This document shows, piece by piece, positions 1 through 9,955 of a stretch of 64,000 bases of DNA. The position numbers were made by a program, and so were the translations under genes. The notes beneath the pieces are model-generated. The model did no database searches. It was not told the origin of the DNA and saw only the letters and a list, made by a program, of their open reading frames with translations. Position 1 is the stretch's first letter; each line of letters opens with the position of its first letter. The stretch comes from Cymodocea nodosa (taxonomy: Eukaryota; Streptophyta; Magnoliopsida; Alismatales; Cymodoceaceae), in the NCBI GenBank assembly GCA_036874045.1, contig CM072347.1, forward strand, positions 3,536,501 through 3,600,500. The letters are read 5' to 3'.

Positions 1-578
1 ACTGCATCTTCTTAGAACTCAGGTGTCATCTTCCTCATCGTGGAGTTACAAAACAGCACGGAATCACTCTGATTTCTACTGTTCTAGATTCTAAATGATT
101 TGTAATATAATGCCCCCAAAACCTTAGGTTTTAGTTTAAATAAGCCTTAAGTTTAGGTGGGTAATCGAGTCATTTCCTGAACCAACTGTTACTCTCTTAT
201 CCGCGGTCCTAGCTACAGTACTCCGTTGAGTTACAGTTAACTCAACGGAATAAGCTCGTTGACTAACTCAAGACTCAACGGAGTAAGCTCGTTGAGTTAA
301 GCGTAACTCAACGGACTTCCCATACAAACAGATATAATAATAAAAATATTTAAGATAATAGTTTTTCTATTTTTTTACCAGTTTAACCGATACTATGTTT
401 TGGTTAGACCAAATTTTTTTTTTGCTGAACCGATACTATGTTTCGATAAAACCAACATTTTTTTCTGAAAATTAATATACATATTTTTTTATGTTCCAAT
501 CATACCGATGGATCCAATCGGTTGAACCGCAATGATTTTTTTTATTTATATACTTTAAACATAAAAACTAATTTCTTA
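1..578 (-). repeat. Spacer downstream of Athila integrase, with palindromic motifs
   Basis: This non-coding stretch lies 3' of the integrase of the minus-strand Athila-like element. Positions 222-249 hold a perfect inverted repeat, TCCGTTGAGTTA, four bases, then TAACTCAACGGA, and looser copies follow to about 312. From 370 to 540 a different motif type appears, built around ACCGATACTATGTTT and GGTTAGACC or GGTTGAACC. A matching spacer with the same first motif follows the integrase remnant at 38870-38990. No coding sequence is supported here. The envelope-like ORF expected further 3' would start off the left edge. Confidence 0.6.
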
Positions 579-1124
579 CTAAGTAAAGCTCAAGTAGTCC
601 TCTACTCTAACTTCTTCTATAATTCCAAAGGAGCTTTTTGGTGTTTTTAGAATAGGTCTAAGTCTTTGTCCATTTACTTTAAATATATTCTGATTTTTTA
701 GATTTTCAATCTCAATAGTTCCATAAGGATAAATATTTCAAACTATGTAAGGTCCTGCCCATCTAGATCTTAATTTTCCTGGATGGTTATGGAGTCTAGC
801 CATATAAAGATATACTTCTTGTCCTATTTCAAAGCTTTTTGGAATAATCTTTCTATTATGCCAAAATTTCATTTTCTCTTTTTCTCTTACAATCTTCGAA
901 TAAGCTTCATTTCTAAATTCTTCTAATTCAATTATTTGCATTTTTCTATTTTCAGCAGCTTGATTTAAATTAGTGTTCAGAGTTTTTAATGCCCAACAAG
1001 CTTTATGTTCTATTTCAACTAGTAAATGACAACTTTTTCCATATACTACCTTAAAAGGTGACATACCTAAGCTTGTCTTATAAGCAGTTCTATAAGCCCA
1101 AAGTGCATCTATTAATCTATTAGC
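579..1124 (-). pseudogene. Integrase C-terminal region (Athila-like)
   Basis: This continues the integrase after a stop codon near 1123. Reading on the minus strand it carries [15 protein letters not shown], then [14 protein letters not shown], and ends with a basic tail containing SRWAGPYIV. The frame is interrupted again by TGA at 738-740 but stays in phase to a TAG at 579-581. The SPF-VYGK-CHLPVE-EH block is known from Athila and Tat-type integrases. No chromodomain follows, which argues against a chromovirus. The domain would help position the integrase on DNA, but with two stops it cannot be made whole. Confidence 0.8.
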
Positions 1125-2162
1125 CTAATCTGTTCTAGTAGGATTTACTACTTTTTCTAAGATTAACTTAATTTGTTTGTTAGCATTTTCTACTTGTCCA
1201 CTTGTTTGCATATGATATGATGTTGCAATTTTGTGGTTTACTCCATATTTCTTCATTAAGGCTTCAAAACTTCTATTATAGAAATGAGTTCCTCTATCAC
1301 TAATAATAGGTTTAGGTATTCCAAATCTCGCAAATATATTGTTTCTTATAAATTGTATTACCACTTTGTTGTCATTAGTTTTTGTAGGAATAGCTTCTAT
1401 CCATTTAGATACATAATCCACCCCCATCAATATGTAATTAAATTGATTAGATATAGGAAATGGACCCATAAAATCTATTCCCCACACATCAAAGATTTCA
1501 ACATCAACAATAGGATTAAGAGGCATCATATTCCTCTTTGATATTCTTCCTATTTGTTGACATCTTAAACAACTTAAGCAATATTTATGAGCATCTTTGA
1601 ATAGTGTTGGCCAATAAAACCCATATTGCAGAATTTTTACAGCAGTTTTCCCTGAACCAAAATGCCCTCTACAAGCTTGGTCATGACAAAAAGACAATAT
1701 GCTCGGATATTCAGTTTCTGGAACACACCTCCTTAAAACCAGATCAGGACACTTCTTAAATAAGTATGGGTCTTCCCAATGGTAATATTTTACTCTCGAG
1801 AAAAATAATTTCTTATCCTGTCTATTCCAATCCTTAGGTGTTAAACCAGTAACTAAATAATTAACTATGTCTGCATACCAAGGTATTGTGTTGATGGTCA
1901 TTAATTGTTTATCAAGAAAATTATCCTTAATTTCAATATTTGATTTTTCTATTTGTAATCTTGATAAATGATCTACTACTACATTCTCACAACATTTTTT
2001 ATCTTTAATTTCTAGTTCAAATTCTTGTAATAATAATATCCATTGGATCAATCTAGGCTTAGTTTCTTTTTTCTTTATTAGATGTTTTAGAGTTGAATGA
2101 TCCGTGTATACTATTACTTTAACTCCAATCAGATATGATCTAAACTTTTCTAAAGCAAACAC
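1125..2162 (-). pseudogene. RNase H C-terminal part plus integrase zinc-binding and catalytic core
   Basis: An open stretch of 345 codons. Residues 1-70 complete the RNase H domain (YTDHST near 19-24, VVDHLSRL near 62-69). The integrase HHCC zinc-binding module follows with H160, H167, C198 and C201. The catalytic triad is D230 (GIDFMGPF), D289 ([13 protein letters not shown]) and E325 ([10 protein letters not shown]), with 35 residues between the last two, the D,D35E spacing normal for retroviral-type integrases. All catalytic and zinc ligands seem intact, so this is the best preserved domain of the element. The first codon is not a true start; the frame runs in from the upstream RNase H part across a stop near 2203. 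Confidence 0.85.
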
Positions 2163-2666
2163 AACAGCTAATAATTCTTTTTCAGTAGTTGTGTAATTAA
2201 CTTAGGCATCATTTAAGGTTTTGCTTACATAATGAATCACTCTAGGAGATTTTTTTATTTTCTATCCCAACACTGCTCCTACAGCAAAATCAGATGCATC
2301 GCACATTAATACAAATGGATGGCTCCAATCAGGTGCTTGAATTATATGAGTTGAAATTAAGCTAGTTTTAAGTCTGAAAAATGCTTCCTTGCAATTTTTA
2401 TCAAAGTTAAATGGGACATCTTGTAATAAATTAATTAAAGGTCTAGCTATTTTGCTAAAGTCTTTAATAAATCTTCTATAAAAACCAGCATGTCTTAGAA
2501 ATGATCTAATATCTTTTATTGATTTAGATTTTGGTAGATTAGAAATTACTTCTATTTTAGCTTTATCTACTTCCAACCATTTCTTAGAAACAACATGCCC
2601 TAAGACTATTCCTTGTTTAACCATGAAAAGACATTTTTCCCAATTTAAAACTAGATTTTTTTCCAC
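2163..2666 (-). pseudogene. RNase H N-terminal part and RT connection (Athila-like)
   Basis: This follows the RT domain after a one-base frameshift in a run of T (minus strand) near 2690. It begins with VEKNLVLNWEKC, typical of the RT thumb in plant Ty3 elements, continues through RSFLRHAGFYRRFIKDFSKIA, and ends with the RNase H start FVLMCDASDFAVGAVLG. Two stops, near 2260 and 2203, break the link to the rest of RNase H (HYVSKTLNDA and [10 protein letters not shown] are readable between them). In the intact family this domain degrades the RNA strand during reverse transcription. Confidence 0.8.
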
Positions 2667-2695
2667 ACAGCGTTTTAATATTTGGTCTAAATTGC

Positions 2696-3676
2696 TTAAA
2701 AAACTTCATATGAGTTGCCATATACAGTAAAATCATTCATAAATATTTCTAAAAAATCTTCAGTCATTCCAGTAAATATGCCTTGCATACACCTTTGAAA
2801 GGTAGCTGGTGCATTGCATAATCCGAATGGCATTCTCTTAAAAGCATAAGTTCCATTAGGATAGGTGAAAGTTGTTTTCTCTTGATCCTCTAATGCTACT
2901 AGAATTTGATTATAACTTGAATACTCATCTAGGAAACAAAAATATTCTTGCCCTACTAATCTTTCCAGCATTTGATCCATAAAAGGTAAAGGAAAATGAT
3001 TTTTCCTAGTCACAACATTCAACTTTCTATAGTCTATACATACTCTCCAGCTTGATTGAATTGTAGTAGGTATCAAGTCTTGATTTTCATTCCTAATAAC
3101 TGTTAATCCTGATTTCTTGGGAACTACATGGATTGGACTAACCCACGAGCTATGAGAAATCAGATAAATTATGTCATTATCTAACCATTTCACTATTTCC
3201 TTCCTGACTACTTCTTTAAGATTTGGATTTAGTCGCCTCTCAGGAATTCTAACAGGTTTAGCATTTTCTTCTAAATATATGTGATAACAGCATAAAATTG
3301 AACTTAATCCTTTTATATCAGTCATAGTCCATCTAATGGATTCTTTATAACTTTTCACTACATCTTTTAATTTAGCTATTTGATCCTTTTTTAAATCTGA
3401 AGCAATAATGATTGGACAGGTTAGTTTCTTTTCCAAAAATATATAGATTAATTCAGGAGGTAAATGTTTTAATTCTAAATGTTTCCCATCAAAAGCAAGA
3501 GCTCCTAATTGAACATCATTATTTTCTAAATTAATTTCTTCCAGATCTCCTTCTATATTTATACTTTCACTTTCTTCTAAAGTTTCAGAATTGATTTGCC
3601 TATTTAATTCTTCTTGAATCACATCATCTAACATATCTCCTTCATCCTCTAAAAAATCTATGGTATGTAAGGACAT
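2696..3676 (-). pseudogene. Reverse transcriptase (Athila-like), active-site Asp changed to Asn
   Basis: An open frame of 326 codons. The first 110 residues are an acidic linker with HLELKHLPPEL, which in Athila precedes RT. RT motifs follow in order: WVSPIHVVPKKSG, WRVCIDYRKLN, HFPLPFMDQMLERL, FCFLDEYSSYNQI, RMPFGLCNAPATFQRCM and FMNDFTVYG. The last corresponds to the YXDD-type active site, normally FMDDF in this lineage; residue 314 is Asn in place of the first Asp, which should abolish catalysis. The FLD aspartate is kept. The frame ends at a stop produced by a one-base slip in a T run. The linker is nearly identical in kind to that of element 2 at 61930-62208. Confidence 0.87.
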
Positions 3677-3700
3677 TTCTAATTCCTCAAACCTTTTTGG

Positions 3701-4228
3701 TTAGAAAATATTTAATTGAGTATCCTCATTACCATATGCTAACTTCATTACTCCAGTTTTACAATTTATAACAGCCCCTGATGTTGCTAAAAATTGCATT
3801 CTCAAAATTAAAGATGTATCACTATTTTTATGCTTAATTTGTTGGGAATCCAAAATTATAATATCAATAGGATATATAAAGTTTTTGATTTTAATTAAAA
3901 CATCCTCTATTTTTCCTCTAAGGTATCTTATACTTCTATCAGCTAATTGAATAACCGTACTGGTAGGAATTAAGCCTTCTAATCCTAAGGATGCAAATAT
4001 ATCACTTGGCATAACATTTATACATGCACCTAAGTCTATTAAGGTTCTTTCTAAAATGGTATTTCCTATGGTGCATGATATAACAGAGATTCCAAGATTA
4101 GATAACTTTTTAGGAATTTGTGGCAGAAATAGGAAACTACTTTGCTCAGCTAAAAAGGCATTTTTAAGAACTTTTCGCTCTCTTTTCTTAGTACACCAAT
4201 CCTTCAGAAATTTAGCACAATGTGGCAT
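3701..4228 (-). pseudogene. Aspartic protease region (Athila-like)
   Basis: An open frame of 175 codons. It starts with MPHCAKFLKDWCTKKR, a segment preceding protease in Athila elements (Y-KFLKD-LTKKR). The catalytic motif is LIDLGACINVMPSDIF, with Asp near residue 65; Athila proteases usually show DLGAS, so Cys replaces Ser here. The downstream flap region FIYPIDIIILDSQQ and the hydrophobic SLILRMQFLATSGAVINCK (ILGRPFLAT in the intact family) complete the fold. The second copy at 61310-62000 reads ILGRPFLATSMVVINYK. The function in the family is polyprotein processing. A stop separates this frame from RT by about 25 bases. Confidence 0.8.
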
Positions 4229-4231
4229 TTT

Positions 4232-4924
4232 CTACAATAGATCTAACAAAGGAATGTTAACTTGTACTTTTTCAAAAATTTCTCTGATTTTTTCTTGTTT
4301 TTCAAGTATTGTTTGTTGTAATCTTTCAGGATATGGTGCTAAAGATTGTGATTTAAAAGATTCTTTTTCTTTTAGTTGATTTGTTTGATCATTTTTAGCT
4401 TCATTAGCAGATTCAGATTGTTCTTCAATGATTTCTAGATTTTCAGCTATTACATTTTCATTATCATTTTTATTTTTACTCTTATCCACCTTCATATTAT
4501 TTTCATTTTGAGTTCTTGGTGGTATATCAATTCCAAATCTTAATGTTACACATACATCTTCCAGGTTTTCATTACTCTCATGATGTTTTTGTATGTCATT
4601 TTCGTGATTATGATCTTCAATTGTTTTTAGTTTTAAAGTGCATTCTTTAAATTCTCTTGCATTAATATTTTCTGTTTGCTGTATATTTTACAAATTATGT
4701 AGGTTTATAACATTATAATTTTCATTGTCCCATTGCATAACTTGTATTTTCATTGTATATTCGTTCAATGCTTTTAGTTTTCTTTCCAGATCATCTAATA
4801 TCGTTGCATTCAATTTTTGATCAATTTTCATTATGGTTTTTTCAGTTTCGTAAATTATATCCTTTTTAGGTTCTGGATATGCTTCCTTATAGTTTAATTG
4901 GTTGACTTCTTGTTGCTGACACAT
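4232..4924 (-). pseudogene. Charged gag-pol linker with coiled-coil character
   Basis: Two open stretches (4924-4688 and 4495-4232) separated by stops and a shift near 4680. They encode a lysine- and glutamate-rich linker with segments such as QTILEKQEKIREIFEKVQVN. Enzymatic motifs are absent. It corresponds in order and sequence to 57380-57957 and 61064-61400 in element 2 (for example ESNENL, TLRF and KVDK recur). It lies between the CCHC motif and protease. Its role is unknown; a gag-derived spacer is the simplest reading. Confidence 0.6.
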
Positions 4925-4948
4925 AAAGTATTCTAGTTTGTCCAGGTT

Positions 4949-5284
4949 TTACTCTATACTACACTCTAGTATGTCATACATATCCCAAACTTCAATGTCT
5001 CTCAACATATTACACATTCTATACTGACCATCAGTTGGGTAAACTATATGATTCTCATACTCGGCTCTATTATACTGAGGATAATTCATTTGTTGTTCAT
5101 GGGATCTAACCATCTCTAAACGTCTCAATTTCAAACAGTTAGAAATATTGTGTCCTTCAAAATTGCAGAATTCACATATGCTAACTACAGATTTCAGAAA
5201 TCTTTGAGCATAAGCATATGCCATATTCTCAATCACAGAAGAAAACACAAAACTCTGGCTATTAAAATGAAACAACTCTAACAT
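4949..5284 (-). pseudogene. Short gag remnant with CCHC zinc knuckle
   Basis: Starts at an ATG 27 bases inside the primer-binding site. Residues near 37-50 read CEFCNFEGHNISNC, a clean CX2CX4HX4C zinc knuckle used by gag nucleocapsids to bind RNA. A tyrosine- and asparagine-rich region follows. The N-terminal gag domain seen at 20324-20617 is missing. In element 2 (57060-57170) the same segment reads CKFYNLEGYDIFDY, so the knuckle there has lost two Cys and the His. The shared absence of the gag N-domain in both copies suggests a family-level deletion, not local damage. Confidence 0.7.
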
Positions 5285-5310
5285 TTGTTTATATTAATTC
5301 AATTCAATTC

Positions 5311-5326
5311 CCTAGCAACGGCGTCA
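5311..5326 (-). promoter_or_regulatory. Primer-binding site, tRNA-Asp type
   Basis: The minus strand reads TGACGCCGTTGCTAGG directly inside the LTR end, one base away from the start TGGCGCCGTTGC known for plant Athila and Tat elements (complement of the 3' end of a tRNA-Asp). The equivalent site in element 2 is at 56965-56980. This would prime minus-strand DNA synthesis. Confidence 0.6.
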
Positions 5327-5333
5327 TAAAACT

Positions 5334-7418
5334 TGTTCGCTTGGCTAGCACGACACCAGAAAACTTGTTTGGATCTCCAGCAACGCACTAGAAAAACTTG
5401 GATTTGTTAACTTCTATTTTTATTTAGTTAATTTATCTTTATACCTATTCTTTTTCTTTTAGAAGTAAACAAACAACCTTTAATACAAATTAGATATTAA
5501 TTCTAATTTGAACTTTAACTGCAAGTGCACAATGTTTATTGTATCAGTGTGCAAGTACAGGTCGATCCCATAGGGAATTGCTTAAGAGTTTAGAATTGTC
5601 CATTTGTTAACAATCAAATTTATATTTTCAATAAGCTCTCCGTTCAGTTACAGTTAACTCAACAGATAAAGTTCGTTGAGTTATGGCTAACTCAACGGAC
5701 TAATCTCATGAACTTAAGTTAACTCCACAAGCCTGTCTTTTCTTTTTTAATACTGCTATTTACAAAGGAATTCGACCAACCATTGGGCGATTCCACAAAT
5801 TGTAAATAACATCAATTAAGCTCTTTAATGTTAGTAAACACTAGATTTATCATTAAGCATACTAACATTCAGATAATTCAAACAGTAACCATTAAAATCT
5901 TTAAGTCTTTTGAACAAACCAATTTCAGTAAACTGTAAAACTAAAACAAACATAAATCAATCACAACACTAACAAAGATAACATTAATCACGATACAACA
6001 CAAATAATACAACACTCAAATACAAAATACAAACACAGATAAGTTGTTTTTGGTATTTTTGTTTTAATATGAACATGGAAATGGGTGAAAGGTGAAATGT
6101 AAAGTAATCTCAATCGACAGTAAATACTTCCGTCACTACATACGACGCGATTACATCATTGAAAATTAAACCACTTACAATTCTGTCTCCTCTCCCTATA
6201 GAATCGCGAGTCCAGAATTGCAAGATAATCTCCTCTTCAGCATATAGGCATCAACCCGAAATCAAGGCTAGAAGCTTTATGATCTCCTGAGATATGAGTT
6301 GGCGCTTGGTGAAAATGGCTTCCCTTCCTGCGACACGATCACTCCTCACAATGGTTGTCAGGCACTGTGTTTGGCTTGGAATCGACCTGACATCAAGAAA
6401 GTATTCTCACAGACCTCCAATAGTTGGTGATTGTGGTGGTGGTAACGACGGTTGGTGTGGTACTTCGGAGAATTACCGATACTACCTGTAGAAAGCTCGG
6501 TGCTCCTCTGTACACACTGGCCGTCCATCGATCACACCCTTTTCTTCTTTTCTTTTATATTTCTCCAGTAGTAACTACTTCTGTTTGAATGGTCGGTTGG
6601 ATTTCCTTCATTCATATCAACGACGATTCTTTCTTCTCCCTACGTAATACGTGCAATCGTGGCTTTTATTCCAACTATCCTATTTTTGCAACCGCTACAG
6701 TGGCATATTAGAAAATAAATAATCTATGGAGTTATAGATAACTCAATGGACTTTCTTTGTTGATTTAACTATAAAACACGTGCATAAATTTAACTATCCG
6801 ATGCTTAGGTACATTTCGAATACTTACAAACTTAACTATCTGATGCCTAGATGCATTTTGGATAGTTACAGATAACTCACCGATATATAACTTAAGTAAA
6901 TCTACCAAATCTCGACATGTGTCAACAATAGTTTAATAATAAAATACACATTTCGGAGAGTTACAAGTCTAACTATCCAATGCTCAGATGCATTTTGGAT
7001 AGTTACAAATAACTCACCGAAAGTTCACTTAAGTCATGCATTATGGTTTCGACACGTGTACTTTAGGAAATAATAAACTATTCTTTCAAAACATAACTAT
7101 TCGGCAATTTAAACATAACTATCCGATATATGTTCGGTCTATTAAACATAACCGTCCGAAATATGTTCGGTATGTTAAACATAACTGTCCGAAATATCAG
7201 AAAATTCGAATACTTAAGAATTTCACAACATACAACTTACCAATAGTTCAGAAATGTACTAAATTGATATTAATTCCCCAAAATTAAGCAGATTCTTTAA
7301 TTAAAGCATATAATAGTGCAATTATAACATAATGGCTTAATTCTCATATGATAAGCTAAATATTATGCAATTAACCATCATTTAACCGTTAATAATATGC
7401 ACTTTTTCATTCTAAACA
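5334..7418 (-). repeat. Athila-like 5' LTR (about 2.1 kb)
   Basis: Starts with TGTTTAGAATGAAAAAGTGC at 7418 (minus) and ends in CA at 5334, next to the primer site. The promoter-like element TATAAAAGAAAAG is read on the minus strand near 6555-6568. The U3 part (6780-7010) holds several TCGGATAGTTA-type motifs, and the 3' part (5640-5710) holds TCCGTTGAGTTA-type motifs. The same LTR is found complete at 31097-33102, and partly at 30985-31096 with 33103-34118, 34880-35475, 40932-43348, 53699-54834, 55084-56957 and 17104-17225. Small open frames inside it, such as 6294-6491, are also present in other copies with different breaks and are not genes. Confidence 0.8.
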
Positions 7419-8508
7419 TGTGTCGTATGATCCCATCCACTTTTATCACTTTGTGTCATATATTGAGGGGGAAAAATCTTTTAGAGAATGGGAGGTGGGT
7501 TACTGTTAAGGAGCAAGTGAAGATTTTTTTGCAAACAGTTGGGCATGGACATAAAAATAGAATACTACAAAACTACCAACAACATTCTAGGGAAACAATT
7601 AGTAAATATGTTCATAAAGTTTTAGATGCGTTACTATTATGGGCACCTGAGGTTATTCTACCTAAGGAATCTTTTAATGAAACACCACAATTTCTTAAGG
7701 ACAACCCTAGATTTATACCATATTTCGAAGATGCAATAGGAGCGCTTGATGGTACACATGTTCATTGTGTTGTTAGTATTGGGCGACATGGCAAGCATTT
7801 AGATGTGGTAGACATGGCAAGCAGACAACTCAAAATGTATTGGGCGTATGTGACTTCAACATGCGATTCATTTTTGCATTAGCTAGGTGGGAGGACATTG
7901 CACATGATTGTCAAGTACTTAAGCATGCAATGTCTGATCCATGCCACAAATTTCCTAATCCACCTGTAGGTATTATATTTTCAATTTATTAAGAACATTG
8001 TAAGTCTACCTTGAACATATTTTTCAACTAATATTGTTGTCAAATTTATAGGTAAGTACTACTTGGTTGACTCTAGCTATCCAAATGCAGTTGGTTTTCT
8101 TGCACCATACATGACCACTAGATATCACTTACCAGAATTCCAATCCTCACAACCACACGATGCAGAGGAGCATTTCAATTATTTACATTCTTCTTTGAGG
8201 AATGTTGTTAAGCGTGCATTTGGAGTATTGAAGAGGAGGTGACACATTTTGAATTATATGCCGCCATTTCCATACACTACTCAAGTAAAGTTAGTGGTCA
8301 CTTGCATGGTCTTACACAACTTCATAATTGATCAAAAGTCTATAACAGATCAAGAAGCATTATCGATCAATCAAGATGAAGAACATGTTGAAGTTCATGA
8401 TCAAGAAATGTTAACAAGTACCAACTATGAAGTTCTTGTTATGTTAGACGAGTTGGACATGGGTACTATGCATGACAACATTAGGGATCTAACAATGCAA
8501 AATGAATG
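7419..8508 (+). pseudogene. PIF/Harbinger transposase (DDE superfamily), broken
   Basis: The family cuts and pastes DNA using a DDE triad. Readable blocks are WVTVKEQVKIFLQTVGHG, ISKYVHKVLDALL, GALDGTHVHCVV (first Asp near 7750), then after a frameshift near 7850 FNMRFIFALARWEDIAHDC (second Asp), YYLVDSSYPNAVGFLAPY, and LRNVVKRAFGVLKRR followed by VTCMVLHNFI. In the family the last block reads N-V-ERAFG-LK, with Glu as third catalytic residue; here it is Lys. A stop follows KRR at 8239. A GT-AG intron of 82 bases fits at 7970-8051, joining PPV-G-KYYLVD. The first few residues of any ATG-initiated reading upstream of 7419 come from the LTR. Confidence 0.75.
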
Positions 8509-8707
8509 ATTTATTTGATAACTCAAATTTCAAACATTTTATTCCATTGTTTTGTTATTTCTATTGTTTAAATGCTATCTTTATTGTTCAAATATGATTT
8601 GTAGTATAAATTGGTCTATATTGTTATTATTCCATTATTGAATGTCATTTCTATTGCTTAAATATTTTCAGTGTTTGAATGTTATTTGTTATTGTTGGAC
8701 TTCTCTA

Positions 8708-9696
8708 ATGTTTGCTAATAGAATGTACGTGAATCTCTTATGGGGAGAGCAAGCATCAAAATGTGTCCCAAAGACAAGCTCTCCTAGAATAGCATGGGAA
8801 GATGATCTAGTTTCTATATTGCTAGATATTTGCATAGAGCTTACTAACTTGGGACACAAACCTGGCACACACTTAAATGTAAAAGGATATGACTTATGCG
8901 AACAAAAATTATTGGAGAGGACAGGAATGAGGCGAACAAGATCACACTTAAAGAATAAATTAGAAAAATTGAGGAAGGATTGGCAATTGTGGAAAACAAT
9001 TAGCTCTCAAACAGGTATCGGATGGAATCCTACAACCAAGACTTGGGAAGGTGCAGATGACACATGGTGGGAAAATTTTCAAAAAGTATGTAATTGTTCT
9101 ATAATAATTTTGTTTGATAATTTTATTTTATTTCATTATTCACCAACTTATTTGATAATTTTATTTGATACATGTAGGTCGAACCAAATTGTGAGAAATT
9201 TCGCTATCGAGGCATAAAATTTGTTGGCAAGTTGGAGAGACTTTTTGATGACACTGTTGCAGTAGGTGAGTCTATTTATATCCCAAGCTATGAAGTAAAT
9301 CCATCCCAAAGTAGTGAGTAGATATCTGTAGAGGATTTGAATGTGGAAGCGGACATCAACACACCCATTGTTGGAAGTACACCAACGTCAACATCCACTA
9401 CATCTTCTACAGGTAGAAGATGTCAACATGTTGCAAGCCTAAATGATCGGATTGATTCATTAGAGTCAATCATTTTGAAATTTGAAGAACGTAAACAGAT
9501 GTATGATTATCCTCAATGCATCAAGAAGCTTAAAGAGATTGGATTTATGGAAGGCACAGAAATATAGGTGTATGCCATGTTGAAGTTTGAGAAACAAGTC
9601 ACTCGAGAAAGCTTTCTAAAGGTAGAACTAGATTCAGTGAAGGTCCAATGGCTAGAAATGGCCTTCATGAATTGGAAGAGAATGGGGACGATATGA
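8708..9696 (+). pseudogene. Myb/SANT-like ORF of the Harbinger element
   Basis: The second PIF/Harbinger protein, thought to bind transposon ends and aid the transposase. The N-terminal half has the trihelix Myb/SANT-like pattern: IAWEDDLVSILLDICIEL, GTHLNVKGYDLCEQKLLER, LKNKLEKLRKDWQLWKTI, GIGWNPTTKTWEGADDTWW. A GT-AG intron fits at 9086-9177, after which KVEPNCEKFRYRGIKF continues. A TAG near 9319 breaks the frame, then a serine/threonine-rich stretch with ATG at 9337 leads to SLNDRIDSLESI and, after another stop at 9565, VQWLEMAFMNWKR. The true start is uncertain; ATG codons lie at 8642, 8708 and 8723. The copy is degraded. Confidence 0.65.
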
Positions 9697-9955
9697 AGAC
9701 TTTTAGTTACATGCATGAACATCTAAAAATTAGAAGACTTTAATATTTTCAAGACATTTCTACTATTAGAAGACTTTAATGTTTTAACTTTAATTATTTC
9801 AACTTTATTACTTGTGTTTGAATGATTCATGAATGAAAACTTATGTTTGATGTTCATATATTTATAAATTTATTAATGTATTTGAATGATGAATTGATTA
9901 TTGAATAACGTTGTAATTTTTTTATTTTAATTTAAAATAGAAAATGTAAAAAATA

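Larger units (their letters stand above)
1..7418 (-). mobile_element. Athila-like Ty3/gypsy LTR retrotransposon (element 1), 3' end outside window
   Basis: Read on the minus strand, the order is 5' LTR (7418-5334), tRNA-Asp-type primer site, short CCHC ORF, linker, protease, RT, RNase H, integrase and non-coding spacer. This order is that of Ty3/gypsy. There is no chromodomain, and the integrase tail carries [19 protein letters not shown], close to the CHLPVE-EH-A-WA signature of Athila and related lineages. The reading frame is broken by a frameshift near 2690 and by stops near 2260, 2200, 1123 and 740. The copy is dead but only moderately decayed. The large N-terminal gag domain is missing between primer site and CCHC motif, as it is in element 2 at 56958 onward. 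It inserted into a Harbinger transposon that resumes at 7419. Confidence 0.85.
7419..9727 (+). mobile_element. PIF/Harbinger DNA transposon, 5'-truncated by an Athila LTR
   Basis: Contains a transposase and a Myb/SANT-like ORF, both on the plus strand, the two-gene layout of plant PIF/Harbinger elements. The left side is cut exactly where the Athila LTR starts (7418/7419), in the N-terminal part of the transposase; the missing piece would lie beyond the far end of the Athila element. No terminal inverted repeat was recognised near 9727. The coding sequences still show introns, so this copy descends from a DNA element, not a retrocopy. Confidence 0.75.

Noticed and set aside
6294-6491. Small ORFs inside LTRs, also near 31648, 33122, 41431 and 55690
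   Set aside because: They fall in homologous LTR positions on either strand and are broken differently in each copy, so no conserved protein is indicated.
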